From Candidatus Paraluminiphilus aquimaris (GTDB lineage Bacteria; Pseudomonadota; Gammaproteobacteria; Pseudomonadales; Halieaceae), in the NCBI RefSeq assembly GCF_026230195.1, contig NZ_CP036501.1, forward strand, positions 2,418,001-2,482,000: a DNA stretch of 64,000 nucleotides, given 5' to 3'. This document shows, in pieces, positions 38,666 to 48,081 of this stretch; within the stretch, counting starts at the first letter, position 1; each line of letters opens with the position of its first letter. Under the pieces are notes generated by a model, which saw nothing but the letters and a program-made list of their open reading frames with translations, ran no database searches and was not told the origin of the DNA. The translations under genes and the position numbers were made by a program.

Positions 38666-38799
38666 TCCTAAGTCCTAAGTCCTAAGTCCTAAGTCCTAAG
38701 TCCTAAGTCCTAAGTCCTAAGTCCTAAGTCCTAAGTCCTAAGTCCTAAGTCCTAAGTCCTAAGTCCTAAGTCCTAAGTCCTAAGTCCTAAGTCCTAAGT
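38666..38799. repeat. Perfect heptamer tandem repeat (TCCTAAG, 19 copies)
   Basis: 134 bases made of the unit TCCTAAG repeated 19 times without an error, plus one extra T. It starts about 80 bases after the hydrolase remnant and ends five bases from the stop codon of the FG-GAP gene, so it lies in the 3' untranslated part of that transcript. Of the rest of the 609-base gap 38195-38803, the first 150 bases show nothing recognisable. Confidence 0.95.
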
Positions 38800-38803
38800 T
38801 TAT

Positions 38804-40396
38804 TTAGGGTTTATCGCCCATCTTGTTCGGTGCAATGTAGGTGGTGCGTCGATCGTATATTTCTAGCCAATTTTCCGGTGGCAAGGGCAGAGGACGACTT
38901 TCTGACTTGCGCGCTGGAATGAAACTGGGCGCAGCTTTTTTGCTGCGAATCTGCTCAAGCCAGAACACACCATCGAATTCGCCGCTATTTCCACGCGTTG
39001 AGATGAGATCTATATCGCCATCTCCATCAAGATCACGAGAAACATACATATCAAACATTCCCCTGACACGACGCGACACATCATGGCGCTTCCATGTCGC
39101 GTCGACACGTCCCGGGTTTTCAAACCAGCTAATGCGACCGACTGACGAAGCCGGTGTCACGGAGGGATCATCAAAGTCTCGCGATGCGCCTGAGTAAGCT
39201 CCCTCGATAATATTGATGCCTGAGTAACCACCCGTAACCACGTCGTGATCCCCATCACCATCGATGTCTGTGACGTGAATGCCGATGAGCCAGTCCGGCA
39301 GCGTACTGCCGATACGACGAAAAACCCACGGATCATCCAAGCTCTCGCCTTGCTCAAGCCACCCCAGGCCCGCATGACGAAAGCTAGGATCATCAGCAAG
39401 TTCAAGGACATTCACTAGAAGATCCAAGCGACCGTCATTATTGATATCCGCAGTGTCGGCATGAAATGCGTTACTTAGCCCTCGCCACCCTGTTGGCGCG
39501 TCGAAACCGGGAAGGATTTGAACAGATTTAGCATCTGTTCTTAACACCCCCTGCTCGCCTACTTCCTGATTCTCTATGATCACAATTTGTTGGCGAACAC
39601 GCTTCGCGGCGATCACATCCATATCACCGTCGCCATCGATGTCGACGGGTAAAGCCGTATTAGGCACGCCGACTTGATACAGCACCGTCTCGCTCCAGCT
39701 TGACGATTCAAGCGGATTGCCCGCAACGCGAATCAGCGATGTTGCGCCATTGTCTGCATCACCCGCATCGAGTCGCACAACGTCGGCGGTCCCTTTATTG
39801 GCAGCCGTGAGTTCGGCGCGGCCATCTCCATCGATATCTGTTGTGAAGATCCGTAGCCACGATCCACGGCCCTTACTGAACTCGGGAATTAATGTCTGCC
39901 AGATACCGGTGCGCGCTGCTTCTCCGGGGTTTTGCAGATACAAAAGATGCGCGTCCTCACACGCCGCCACCACATCAAGATAGCCATCGTCGTTAAGGTC
40001 AATCAGCGCGACATCCTCGACAGCCCCGGCTGATTTTCCCTCGGCGATGGTTCGAAGCATCCACTCATTGGGACTGCCATTGGAGAAGGCGATACGAATA
40101 TGGTTTGAGTCCTCGTGAGCAGTGATCAAATCCTCCAACCCATCACCATCAATATCACCGACAGCAATTCCATCCCCACCGCGAATTGGGACGCCACCGT
40201 TAATGCCTTCATCGTCTATTCTGTGCTCGCGCCAAGAGATAAATTCCCCTGCAGGACTGCGCGCAGTCGTCGGAGTCTCTGCGACGGTCATCAGTTCGCT
40301 GGCCCACACCATCGCAGTCACGAAACCAAATACCAACACTGACCAGCCAATTGCAACGCCGCGTAAAAAGGGGCGATCTAGAAAGCGTTTAGACAT
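38804..40396 (-). CDS. Exported FG-GAP/VCBS repeat protein
   Basis: A 530-residue protein with an N-terminal hydrophobic segment (about 10-33, ending in VWAS) that is a signal peptide or anchor. The rest is a beta-propeller of FG-GAP/VCBS repeats, each with a Ca-binding-like loop: GDIDGDGLEDL, DLNDDGYLDVV, DIDGDGRAEL, DIDGDGDMDVI, DINNDGRLDLL, DIDGDGDHDVV and DLDGDGDIDLI. Such proteins are usually periplasmic or on the cell surface and bind a ligand or carbohydrate; here there is no catalytic domain. Its 3' end runs into the heptamer tract. Function unknown. Confidence 0.85.
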   Translation of the reverse strand: MSKRFLDRPFLRGVAIGWSVLVFGFVTAMVWASELMTVAETPTTARSPAGEFISWREHRIDDEGINGGVPIRGGDGIAVGDIDGDGLEDLITAHEDSNHIRIAFSNGSPNEWMLRTIAEGKSAGAVEDVALIDLNDDGYLDVVAACEDAHLLYLQNPGEAARTGIWQTLIPEFSKGRGSWLRIFTTDIDGDGRAELTAANKGTADVVRLDAGDADNGATSLIRVAGNPLESSSWSETVLYQVGVPNTALPVDIDGDGDMDVIAAKRVRQQIVIIENQEVGEQGVLRTDAKSVQILPGFDAPTGWRGLSNAFHADTADINNDGRLDLLVNVLELADDPSFRHAGLGWLEQGESLDDPWVFRRIGSTLPDWLIGIHVTDIDGDGDHDVVTGGYSGINIIEGAYSGASRDFDDPSVTPASSVGRISWFENPGRVDATWKRHDVSRRVRGMFDMYVSRDLDGDGDIDLISTRGNSGEFDGVFWLEQIRSKKAAPSFIPARKSESRPLPLPPENWLEIYDRRTTYIAPNKMGDKP

Positions 40397-40563
40397 TGAT
40401 CACCTCAGCTTTGAATACTTTCACCGCGCACCCGAACCCTCGCAAATTTCTGTACGTTGATGAGGTTAAGCAAACCGATCTACAAGTTGAACGACATACC
40501 CCTAAGTCCTCCTCTCGGGTTCGACCGACTTCTCCAGCAAAACTTAATGTCCCCTCGGCAGCC

Positions 40564-40974
40564 TCAGTCTCCAGCATCACTGAAGACTTTATGGCATACG
40601 ATCACAAGTTTATGTCCGTCCGGGTCGCGACAATAAGCCGCATAGAAATGCGGATGAACTTCGCTTCTTAGTCCAGGCGCGCCCTCGTCTTGCCCCCCTT
40701 GATCCATCGCCGCTGCATGAAACGCATCAACCGCCTGACGGTCCTCGGCAAGTAAGGCGATATTTGTACCGTTGCCAATAGTGGCTGGCTTTCCGTCTAG
40801 TGGCATGTTGATCCACAAACAGTTCTGTCCACTGCCAATATCGGTCGCTTTACCGTAACCCGCGTAGGTATCGCCGGTATCATGACGTGCGTAGCCAAGC
40901 GTCGCCATCACCTGATCATAGAATACAGTTGCCGCTTTCAAGTCGTTGGTGCCCAGCACTATATGACTAAACAT
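40564..40974 (-). CDS. VOC family (glyoxalase/dioxygenase fold) protein
   Basis: A 136-residue metalloprotein-like fold beginning MFSHIVLGTNDLKAATVFYD, the classic first VOC half. The C-terminal half holds PHFYAAYCRDPDGHKLVIVC with the usual PDGHxL end. Members include glyoxalase I, fosfomycin-resistance proteins and extradiol dioxygenases; the substrate here is open. It overlaps the preceding VOC gene by 8 bases, so the two are translationally coupled. Longer frames upstream belong to the overlapping neighbour and are not used. Confidence 0.87.
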   Translation of the reverse strand: MFSHIVLGTNDLKAATVFYDQVMATLGYARHDTGDTYAGYGKATDIGSGQNCLWINMPLDGKPATIGNGTNIALLAEDRQAVDAFHAAAMDQGGQDEGAPGLRSEVHPHFYAAYCRDPDGHKLVIVCHKVFSDAGD

Positions 40975-41398
40975 ACGCGCCCCCGGCAGTGGACCAAGGG
41001 TCATAAGTGCCGAAGGTCCAAATATGTCCCTCAAGATCCGTACACGTGTAACCCCGACCACCGTAGTCCTCATCCCGAACATCAATAATGATCTCAGCAC
41101 CGTGCTGCCGGGCCTGAACACAATGCTCATCGGCGTCCTCAACAACCAGATAAAAACTCGCCGTATTTTTCCCTTCAAGTTCATTAGGGCATGCGTGGAG
41201 TTTGCCGAAGTCATCCCCGTCATGTGCTGAACCCAGCATGATCATGGCGTCACCGTAGGTCAGTTGCGCATGAAGGATCTCACCATGATCTCCTGGCACG
41301 ACAAAATGCGGAGTAAAGGAAAATGCACGGACCAGCCAATCAATCGCCTCAGGACAATGTTTATACCGAATCGATGGAATTATCTTCCCTGTCGCCAT
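40967..41398 (-). CDS. VOC family protein, PhnB/YdeM-like
   Basis: A 143-residue glyoxalase-fold protein. It begins MATGKIIPSIRYKHCPEAIDWL, with the IPSIRYKxxxEAIDWL pattern of PhnB-like proteins. It contains HAQLTYGDAMIMLGSA and ends with the highly recognisable DVRDEDYGGRGYTCTDLEGHIW. An AAGGAG ribosome binding site precedes the ATG. It lies 97 bases after the thioredoxin-like gene and overlaps the second VOC gene. A fragment of a paralogue lies at 38345-38470. Confidence 0.87.
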   Translation of the reverse strand: MATGKIIPSIRYKHCPEAIDWLVRAFSFTPHFVVPGDHGEILHAQLTYGDAMIMLGSAHDGDDFGKLHACPNELEGKNTASFYLVVEDADEHCVQARQHGAEIIIDVRDEDYGGRGYTCTDLEGHIWTFGTYDPWSTAGGAYV

Positions 41399-41495
41399 AC
41401 CCCGCTCCTTCTTATTTTTTAATCTATCATCCGGCTTACCGGTTAAAAATCACTGCGGCCTAACTGCGAAGCTACACGCTCTGGTTTACCTCAGA

Positions 41496-42020
41496 CTAAA
41501 TGCTGACGTCAAAAATCTGTTTGATTGCCTCTTGCAGCGTTGTGTTCGGCCGCTCCACGATCCGTCCCACTTCGACCCCCTGACGCAGGAAGATGGCCGT
41601 CGGCGTGTACTGCACGTCTAATTGCGCGGCCCGCCCCTCGGGCTCGCGCTTTCGGTAATCAAGGCCAATAAGCATGAGCTTTTCCTCACTCAGCCCCGCC
41701 GTCCTAAGCAGTTTTAACAACCTCGGCACTTCGCGCTCGCTGTCGTGACACCACGTCCCAAAAAACACTAAAACAGTCGTATCCAATGGCAACTGGATCG
41801 AACCTGCCCCTACATCAAACGCTACATAGCCCTCTGCGAAAGATGGGAACGCCTCAAATAGTTGCTCGGGGCTGAGGTCTCCCACAAGGGGGTTGCCCCC
41901 GCTCTCCGCTTTGGCTTCCGGTGTGTTCGCGCCAAGCAATAGGCACGTCATGATGCCAAGCAAAACAGCGGACAAAAAGCGCGACCTACTCATGAGCATT
42001 AGCGGTTGGTAATTGGTCAC
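41496..42020 (-). CDS. Exported thioredoxin-like protein with a CxxS motif
   Basis: About 174 residues from a GTG that overlaps the stop of the upstream gene (GTGA), or about 165 from an ATG giving MSRSRFLS. The hydrophobic segment (about 15-38, ending in EAKA) is a signal peptide. The fold carries FFGTWCHDSEREVPRL, where the active-site pair is Cys91 and Ser94 instead of two cysteines. The cis-Pro loop reads YTPTAIFLRQG. With a single active Cys it is unlikely to oxidise or reduce disulfides like a TlpA; it may be an isomerase-like, chaperone-like or trapping variant. Coupled to the BNR-repeat protein gene. Confidence 0.82.
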   Translation of the reverse strand: MTNYQPLMLMSRSRFLSAVLLGIMTCLLLGANTPEAKAESGGNPLVGDLSPEQLFEAFPSFAEGYVAFDVGAGSIQLPLDTTVLVFFGTWCHDSEREVPRLLKLLRTAGLSEEKLMLIGLDYRKREPEGRAAQLDVQYTPTAIFLRQGVEVGRIVERPNTTLQEAIKQIFDVSI

Positions 42021-45000
42021 TGCACGCTAGACCAGGTCGGAATACGACCGGGGGTCCAGGGTGCGCCTTTTTCCTCTAGCCCTGCTTCGAGGTCGCTTAG
42101 ATCCTGTGCGATCGAGCGAAGCTCTGAGAGCGCCCCCTCAAACTCAGTGGCCGCTATTGCGTAAGAGTCTTTGAATTTACCCCCCACCCTCGACTGAGAA
42201 AAAACGACCGTGCCGTAAATACTCGACACGCGTGATGCGATCGATACGGGAGAGGGTTCGTTGCGACTGCTTCGGGTCCGATCACCACGGAGCGTTACCT
42301 CTAAATCAGCCAGTCGCGCCTCGAGCTGACCGACAGCATCGAGATCTGCCTCAGATGACGCAAGCGTTACAGGCAGTGCGGCTCGCACGTGCGCCACACG
42401 ATTATCGAGTTCGCTCATGCTCCGTACAGCACCTTTGACCGCTCGCTGTAAGCCAGCAACTTTTACTTGGAAATCTTGTAGCGCCCGGCGGTCATCCGTG
42501 ATCTCAACACTGTTATCCAGTGCCTTAACCGTAAATGATTGCGGCTCTCCAACCATTTTGATAATCCCATCACGCTCCAAGGCAAGCGAGGCGCTATACA
42601 AACCCGGAAGTGCAAGCGGACCCGCAGGATCACTTGCCCAATAGGGTCTCGAACCTGACGTCTTTATGCTGACTGGATCGGGCGCTGGCAGCCGTAAATC
42701 CCAGGCTGTTTGGTGCAAACCACCACCTGATTTTGCCGAGATTTGACGAACCAGCTGACCATTAGCGTCTCGAACAAGAATATACAGTGCAGCGCCACGC
42801 TCTCTGTCTTCGGCACGAAGTGCATTCCAAGAAGGATATGGCGTATCACCCCCCTCATTTTCGATCGCTATTTCAGCCGCACGACGAATCTGCTTTTTGG
42901 TTTTCGATCCGTCTTTAACGTAATACCGAAAAACAGCGCCAAACTCAGGATTTGGCGCTGTGAAGAAGGCATGACCAATTGAACCTTTCTCAACACCGCC
43001 CCAGACGTCACCCTCGATGAATAACCAGGGGTCTCGCGGTGCAAAGAGCTGAAAGGCACCGAGGTCGCGAGCTTGGGTGCGAAGTGGCGAGTAGTCATCA
43101 ACAATGTAGATGCCACGTCCAAACGTGCCGACTACCAGATCGTTCTCACGACGCTGAATTTCAATATCGCGCACGGCAATTGTCGGCAGGTTATTGCGCA
43201 TCTGACTCCAACTCTTACCACCGTTCTGTGTAACAAAGACACCTTGCTCGGTGCCTAAAAATAAAAGATTCGGATCGACGTGATCCTCGGCAATGGTGTG
43301 CGCAAAACCATTCGTCGGCAGGTTACTTGCGATGGACTTCCAACTCTTTCCCTTGTTAGAGGACTTCAGTACGTAAGGCTTATTGTCACCACGCTTATGA
43401 TTTTCCATGACGGCGTAAACAACATTTACGTCATGCATCGAAGCCTGCACATCATCGACGTAGGTCATATCAGGTACGCCCGCGAAGCGTGTGGTTTGTG
43501 TCCAGGTCGCACCGCCATCTTCGGTGATGTTAATGACACCGTCGTCGGTGCCAACGTAAATCAAACCCTCTTGAAGTTCGCTCTCACTAATCATGATGGC
43601 CGCGCCATACATCGAAGTGGAATCATTCTTGGCAATGGTGTCGACACCCCAAACACGGCCCATCACCTCGAGCTTATTTCGATCGATTTGACGGGTTAGA
43701 TCGGGACTGACTTTTCGCCAGCTATCGCCACGATTATCCGAGCGAAACAGATATTCTGCTGCGTAATAAAGCCGCTTGGGATCGTGTGGGCTTACCAGCA
43801 GTGGGGTATTCCAGTTCCACTTGTAATCGTTTTCACCGCTCTCAGGGTGTGGCGCAATATAGACCCGCTCCTGTGTCCGCCGGTCATAGCGCGCAAGTCC
43901 ACCGTACTGATACTGCGCATACACTGTATTGGGATCTATGGGGTCAAACTGAGGCTCGTAGCCATCGCCGCCCAGTACAACGTTCCAATCCGAGTTGGTA
44001 ATGCCGTGGACATTGGTGGTCCGAGAGGGTCCGCAGATGGAGTTATTGTCCTGCGTACCGCCACAGACATTGTAGAACGGCTCTACGTAATCGGGCTGTA
44101 TACGATAGAACTGCGTAATTGAAAGATTACGTATATGACGCCACGTGCTGCCACGATCCCAGCTCTCGTAAATACCCCCATCGCCACCGATGTAGAGATG
44201 CGCCGTGTTCTCGGGGTCAATCCATAACGCATGATCATCCACGTGACGCCACTGGCTTGAGATAGCAGAAAATGACTTGCCACCATCCTCTGATTTCATC
44301 GTAAAGGTATTGAGTGCGTACAGTCGTTCTGCATTGTCAGGATCGACCACAATCTCGTTGTAATACTGGGGACTCGACGTCATGTACGAGGATCGTTTCT
44401 CCCAAGTGCTTCCAAAATCCGTTGACCGATAGACGCCCTTCTCTTTGTCGTTCGCCTCGATAATCGCATAGATCATGTCAGGGTCGCTGTCGGCACCTGC
44501 AAGACCAATGCGACCCATGTGGTCACTTGGCAAGCCCGATGCGATTTCGGTCCATGTCTCTCCACGGTCGGTAGACTTATGAATACCGCTGCCTGGTCCT
44601 CCGTTGATCAGGACCCAAACATGGCGTCTGCGCTGGTAACTCGAGGCGACAATGACATCAGGGTTTCGGGGGTCGACTACAAATTCATTGATACCCGTAT
44701 GCTCATCAACGGTAAGGACGGATTCCCACGTCGCGCCCCCATCCGTTGTTCGGTAAAGACCTCGATCGCCACCATCACTCCACAGTGGTCCTTGCGCTGC
44801 GACCAGTACTTCATCTGAGTCCGCGGGATTAATCCAAATCTGACTGATATGACCTGAGTTGTTGAGCCCTACGTTCGTCCAAGACTTACCACCGTCGACC
44901 GACTTATAAACACCATCGCCCGCAGCTACGCTACGCTGTGCGTTGTTCTCACCGGTACCAACCCACAGCGTGTCGCTGTCATTGGGGTCGATTTCCACAA

Positions 45001-45283
45001 CACCGATGGCATAAGACGCCTCACCGTCAAAAAGAGGCTCCCACGTTGTACCGCCGTTAGTCGTCCTAAACACGCCGCCCGAGGAAACACCGGTGATAAA
45101 CGACTGATTACCCTCTGGATAGAACGCAAAGTCAGAGATGCGGCCAGACATGAGCGCTGAACCAATGTGACGCATTGGCAGGTCAGCTAAGGGGTTGTCA
45201 CCTGCGTCGTTATCAGCAGCAAACGTTGCCGAACCAAGGCACAAACTGACAGCTAAAAGGGTGAGGACGCGCAACGAGACCAT
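42017..45283 (-). CDS. Large exported BNR/sortilin-type beta-propeller protein
   Basis: 1088 residues with a signal peptide (1-22, ending in ATFA). Residues about 30-740 contain many BNR/Asp-box and VPS10-like repeats such as SVDGGKSWTNVG, TTDGGATWESV, SEDGGKSF, STDFGSTWEKR and TQNGGKSWSQM. The family is annotated as glycosyl hydrolase- or sortilin-like, but no sialidase catalytic residues are evident. A C-terminal all-beta and helical part (about 760-1088) has no recognised domain. The stop overlaps the start of the thioredoxin-like gene, implying a joint job in the periplasm or on the surface. Confidence 0.85.
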   Translation of the reverse strand: MVSLRVLTLLAVSLCLGSATFAADNDAGDNPLADLPMRHIGSALMSGRISDFAFYPEGNQSFITGVSSGGVFRTTNGGTTWEPLFDGEASYAIGVVEIDPNDSDTLWVGTGENNAQRSVAAGDGVYKSVDGGKSWTNVGLNNSGHISQIWINPADSDEVLVAAQGPLWSDGGDRGLYRTTDGGATWESVLTVDEHTGINEFVVDPRNPDVIVASSYQRRRHVWVLINGGPGSGIHKSTDRGETWTEIASGLPSDHMGRIGLAGADSDPDMIYAIIEANDKEKGVYRSTDFGSTWEKRSSYMTSSPQYYNEIVVDPDNAERLYALNTFTMKSEDGGKSFSAISSQWRHVDDHALWIDPENTAHLYIGGDGGIYESWDRGSTWRHIRNLSITQFYRIQPDYVEPFYNVCGGTQDNNSICGPSRTTNVHGITNSDWNVVLGGDGYEPQFDPIDPNTVYAQYQYGGLARYDRRTQERVYIAPHPESGENDYKWNWNTPLLVSPHDPKRLYYAAEYLFRSDNRGDSWRKVSPDLTRQIDRNKLEVMGRVWGVDTIAKNDSTSMYGAAIMISESELQEGLIYVGTDDGVINITEDGGATWTQTTRFAGVPDMTYVDDVQASMHDVNVVYAVMENHKRGDNKPYVLKSSNKGKSWKSIASNLPTNGFAHTIAEDHVDPNLLFLGTEQGVFVTQNGGKSWSQMRNNLPTIAVRDIEIQRRENDLVVGTFGRGIYIVDDYSPLRTQARDLGAFQLFAPRDPWLFIEGDVWGGVEKGSIGHAFFTAPNPEFGAVFRYYVKDGSKTKKQIRRAAEIAIENEGGDTPYPSWNALRAEDRERGAALYILVRDANGQLVRQISAKSGGGLHQTAWDLRLPAPDPVSIKTSGSRPYWASDPAGPLALPGLYSASLALERDGIIKMVGEPQSFTVKALDNSVEITDDRRALQDFQVKVAGLQRAVKGAVRSMSELDNRVAHVRAALPVTLASSEADLDAVGQLEARLADLEVTLRGDRTRSSRNEPSPVSIASRVSSIYGTVVFSQSRVGGKFKDSYAIAATEFEGALSELRSIAQDLSDLEAGLEEKGAPWTPGRIPTWSSVQ

Positions 45284-45619
45284 AGTGTGATCCTTATCAT
45301 TTTGTAATTGTTTGCAGATTTACGACTTCCACCCGAAGTACGCAATCTGCAATCAGGGGATATCGATGGTGTTCCATTCACCCGAGAGGGTCAAACCGTC
45401 TCGTCAGAATTGTGGCTTAGAAGCGAGAAAGTTTCACTCGCAAGGCTTGTAGGTAACCAAGGCCGCGAACTTTGCGTTCACAACTCAACGTCCGCCCCGC
45501 TTAAGCCGTCCATGAGGGCGCAGTCCCGCCAATGCTGCTTGCCAATAGTTAGCAGAGCCTCACCTGCTCGGGGCAGTGCTATATTTTGTTCATCGATTCG
45601 TTTGTGAAAGGAAAACGCT
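45284..45619. other. Divergent intergenic region, BNR protein / DmpA peptidase
   Basis: 336 bases between two divergent genes. No gene was supported. A weak inverted pair (GCAGATT near 45313, AATCTGC near 45347) is present. It should hold both promoters; none could be named. Confidence 0.35.
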
Positions 45620-46798
45620 ATGACACCAATACCCCGCTGTGGAGTCGCCTATTTTATTGTTTGCGTAGCCAGTTTTTCCGCGTTGACCTCGTGGGCAACC
45701 GAGATGCGAGTCGTCCCCGAGACCGCCTTGCTGGACGAGGCAGTTCAGCGACCCAGCGCGCGGGACCTAGGCATTTCGCCGGGCATCTTAGGTACAGGTC
45801 AGTACAACGCGATTACCGATGTCGCAGGCGTTGCAGTCGGTCATATGACGCTGAGCAAGGGCACTCAAATAAACACGGGCGCTACGGCAATTTTACCTCA
45901 CGGCGGCAATCTCTATCGTGACCGTGTTCCAGCGGGCTTCCACCAGGGTAACGGCTACGGAAAGTTTGCGGGCAGCACCCAAGTTATCGAACTTGGAGAG
46001 CTAGAAACGCCTATCATTTTGACGAACACGCTCTCTGTACCCCAAGGAATGGAGGCGGCAATTTCTTGGACACTGAAACAACCGGGAAATGAAGACGTGC
46101 GAAGCGTCAACGCAGTAGTCGGCGAGACCAATGACGGATTTTTAAACGATATCCGAGGCAGGCACCTTCGTGCCGCAGACATTGAAAAAGCTATCCTAGC
46201 GGCGACATCAGGTCCTGTCAGGCAAGGATCGGTTGGTGCGGGGCGAGGCACCGTCTCCTTTGGTTGGAAGGGGGGTATTGGGACAAGCTCCCGCGTATTA
46301 CCTGCTGAGCTAGGCGGTTTTACACTTGGCGTTTTAGTGCAAACAAATTACGGAGGCATCTTGCGCGTCGATGGTGCACCCGTTGGGGAGGCACTTGGTC
46401 AATATTTCATGAAGAACGTTGTCGATGAGGGCGACGCCGATGGGTCGATTATTGTAGTCATTGCAACCGATGCACCATTATCGGACCGAAATTTGCGACG
46501 TTTAGGATCACGCGCGATGCTCGCTATAGGAAGAACCGGTTCACCCATTACCAACGGTAGCGGTGACTATGTCATCGCGTTTTCGACAGCCCAAGAGGTT
46601 CGCAGGGCCCCCAATAAAGCCCCGCTTTCAGGACTTGCTAATTCCCAGATGTCACCGCTTTTTCAGGCTGCGGTGGAAGCGACCGAGGAGGCAATATTGA
46701 ACGCACTCTTCAAAGCCACAACTGTCAACGGTCACAACGGCACCGTTGAAGCCATTGATATCGAGGCTGTTAAGCGTATCGTGCAGACGGCGCGATAG
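45620..46798 (+). CDS. Exported P1 (S58/DmpA) family self-processing aminopeptidase
   Basis: A 392-residue peptidase with a signal peptide (about 1-27). The DmpA family cuts itself before a Ser that becomes the N-terminal nucleophile, giving alpha and beta chains. The expected site is D274-G275/S276-IIVV, with the family segment IIVVIATDAPLSDRNLRRLGSRA following. Upstream family landmarks are TDVAGVAVGH, NTGATAILPHG and the GWKGGIGTSSRVLP loop. Known members release N-terminal residues from D- or L-amino-acid or beta-peptides. An AAGGA ribosome binding site precedes the ATG. It stands alone. Confidence 0.9.
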   Translation: MTPIPRCGVAYFIVCVASFSALTSWATEMRVVPETALLDEAVQRPSARDLGISPGILGTGQYNAITDVAGVAVGHMTLSKGTQINTGATAILPHGGNLYRDRVPAGFHQGNGYGKFAGSTQVIELGELETPIILTNTLSVPQGMEAAISWTLKQPGNEDVRSVNAVVGETNDGFLNDIRGRHLRAADIEKAILAATSGPVRQGSVGAGRGTVSFGWKGGIGTSSRVLPAELGGFTLGVLVQTNYGGILRVDGAPVGEALGQYFMKNVVDEGDADGSIIVVIATDAPLSDRNLRRLGSRAMLAIGRTGSPITNGSGDYVIAFSTAQEVRRAPNKAPLSGLANSQMSPLFQAAVEATEEAILNALFKATTVNGHNGTVEAIDIEAVKRIVQTAR

Positions 46799-46910
46799 CG
46801 CGCCCGCCGATTTCCGGGGACGATTGCTAATGGCTATCATGCCGTCTCGCTCGACATGACTGAAGGTAAAGTTTTTGCAGAAACTGGTATGTGCATAAAA
46901 CGGAGTTTAA

Positions 46911-47921
46911 ATGGATCCTCTTAGCCAAGCTGCCTTGGGAGCAGTGGCACCCCAAACATTGGCGAGTAAAACAGCGATCGATACCGTCGGGCTAATGCGC
47001 ATTGGCATCATTGGCGCGCTGGCAGGTATGGCACCCGACCTCGACGTACTGATTCAGTCGTCAACGGACCCCCTTCTGCAACTGGAATACCACCGTCAGT
47101 TTACACATTCACTTATTTTCATACCCTTTGGTGCAGCGCTTTGCGCCCTCGTTTTCTGGCCTTTTGTGAGAAGCCACCTGTCTTATCGCCAGGTCTGGTT
47201 TATTGCACTGCTCGGCTATGGCACCCACGGATTACTCGATGCCTGTACAACTTACGGCACCCTACTCCTTTGGCCGTTCTCGGATGCTCGAATCGCTTGG
47301 AATACCATTTCCGTCATTGATCCGCTGTTCACGTTACCGCTCTTATTTTTGGTGGTCGTTGCGGCGGTTCGAAAGTCAGCATTTGCGGCGCGCTTTGGCG
47401 CAGCCTGGGTGGTTTTTTACCTCGGCCTTGGCGGCATTCAAGAAGAACGCGCGGCAGCCGCCGCTAAAACGCAGGCGGAGCACAGAGGACATGTTGGGGC
47501 CCTAATTTCTGCCAAGCCAAGCTTTGGAAACCTCTTACTCTGGAAGACAATTTATGAGTACGAGGGTGAATTCTGGGTCGATGCGGTGCGAGCTGGTAGT
47601 AACCTGACGGTTATCGAGGGCGAAAAGGTGGCCCGGCTCAACCTCGAGCAACAATTCCCATGGCTGGAAAACGCGTCGCAGCAGGCAAAAGATGTGGAAC
47701 GTTTTCGGTGGTTTTCCAGTGATTATCTAGCCGTCGACAAACAGGACCCACTTCTTATTGTCGATATGCGTTACTCGCACCTTCCGAATGAAGTCAAAGG
47801 CCTCTGGGGTATTCGGTTGGACCCTAAAGCAGCCCCTGACCAGCATGTAGAATGGACGACTCGTCGCAGCGCAGACGCCTCGAGATTTGAGCAGCTTTGG
47901 GCCATGCTGATACAGAAATGA
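46911..47921 (+). CDS. DUF457 / YdjM-type membrane-bound metal-dependent hydrolase
   Basis: A 336-residue inner-membrane protein. The N-terminus MDPLSQAALGAV and the motifs GMAPDLDVL, HRQFTHSLIF and THGLLDACTTYG are those of the DUF457 family, whose conserved Asp and His residues are thought to bind metal. About five membrane helices lie in residues 30-195. The C-terminal 140 residues form a soluble domain of mixed structure. Activity is not established for this family. A CGGAG ribosome binding site precedes the ATG. Confidence 0.85.
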   Translation: MDPLSQAALGAVAPQTLASKTAIDTVGLMRIGIIGALAGMAPDLDVLIQSSTDPLLQLEYHRQFTHSLIFIPFGAALCALVFWPFVRSHLSYRQVWFIALLGYGTHGLLDACTTYGTLLLWPFSDARIAWNTISVIDPLFTLPLLFLVVVAAVRKSAFAARFGAAWVVFYLGLGGIQEERAAAAAKTQAEHRGHVGALISAKPSFGNLLLWKTIYEYEGEFWVDAVRAGSNLTVIEGEKVARLNLEQQFPWLENASQQAKDVERFRWFSSDYLAVDKQDPLLIVDMRYSHLPNEVKGLWGIRLDPKAAPDQHVEWTTRRSADASRFEQLWAMLIQK

Positions 47922-48012
47922 CGGGTAGCCCCTAAGGCACAGCACCTCCGATACGTAACTTGTGCCTGTCTAAAGTGATGAGAAAAGACGGAGAAAAATC
48001 ACTCGCGAGCCC

Positions 48013-48038
48013 CAGGATACGGCGTTAAACGTATCCTG
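48013..48038. other. Perfect inverted repeat upstream of the DUF2164 gene
   Basis: CAGGATACG and CGTATCCTG pair perfectly over nine bases across an 8-base loop. No T-run follows on either strand, so a simple intrinsic terminator is unlikely. It lies 44 bases before the likely GTG start of the DUF2164 gene and could be an operator or leader hairpin. Confidence 0.6.
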
Positions 48039-48081
48039 CTAAGCTATCGGGAATCGGCCCTTTCCTGTGGAGATTCAACCT

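Noticed and set aside
38666-38799. CRISPR or telomere-like array
   Set aside because: Simple 7-base tandem repeat without spacers, in a normal gene context.
40975-41223. Longer N-terminus for the second VOC protein
   Set aside because: The extra 83 residues overlap the first VOC gene out of frame; the fold starts at MFSHIVLG.
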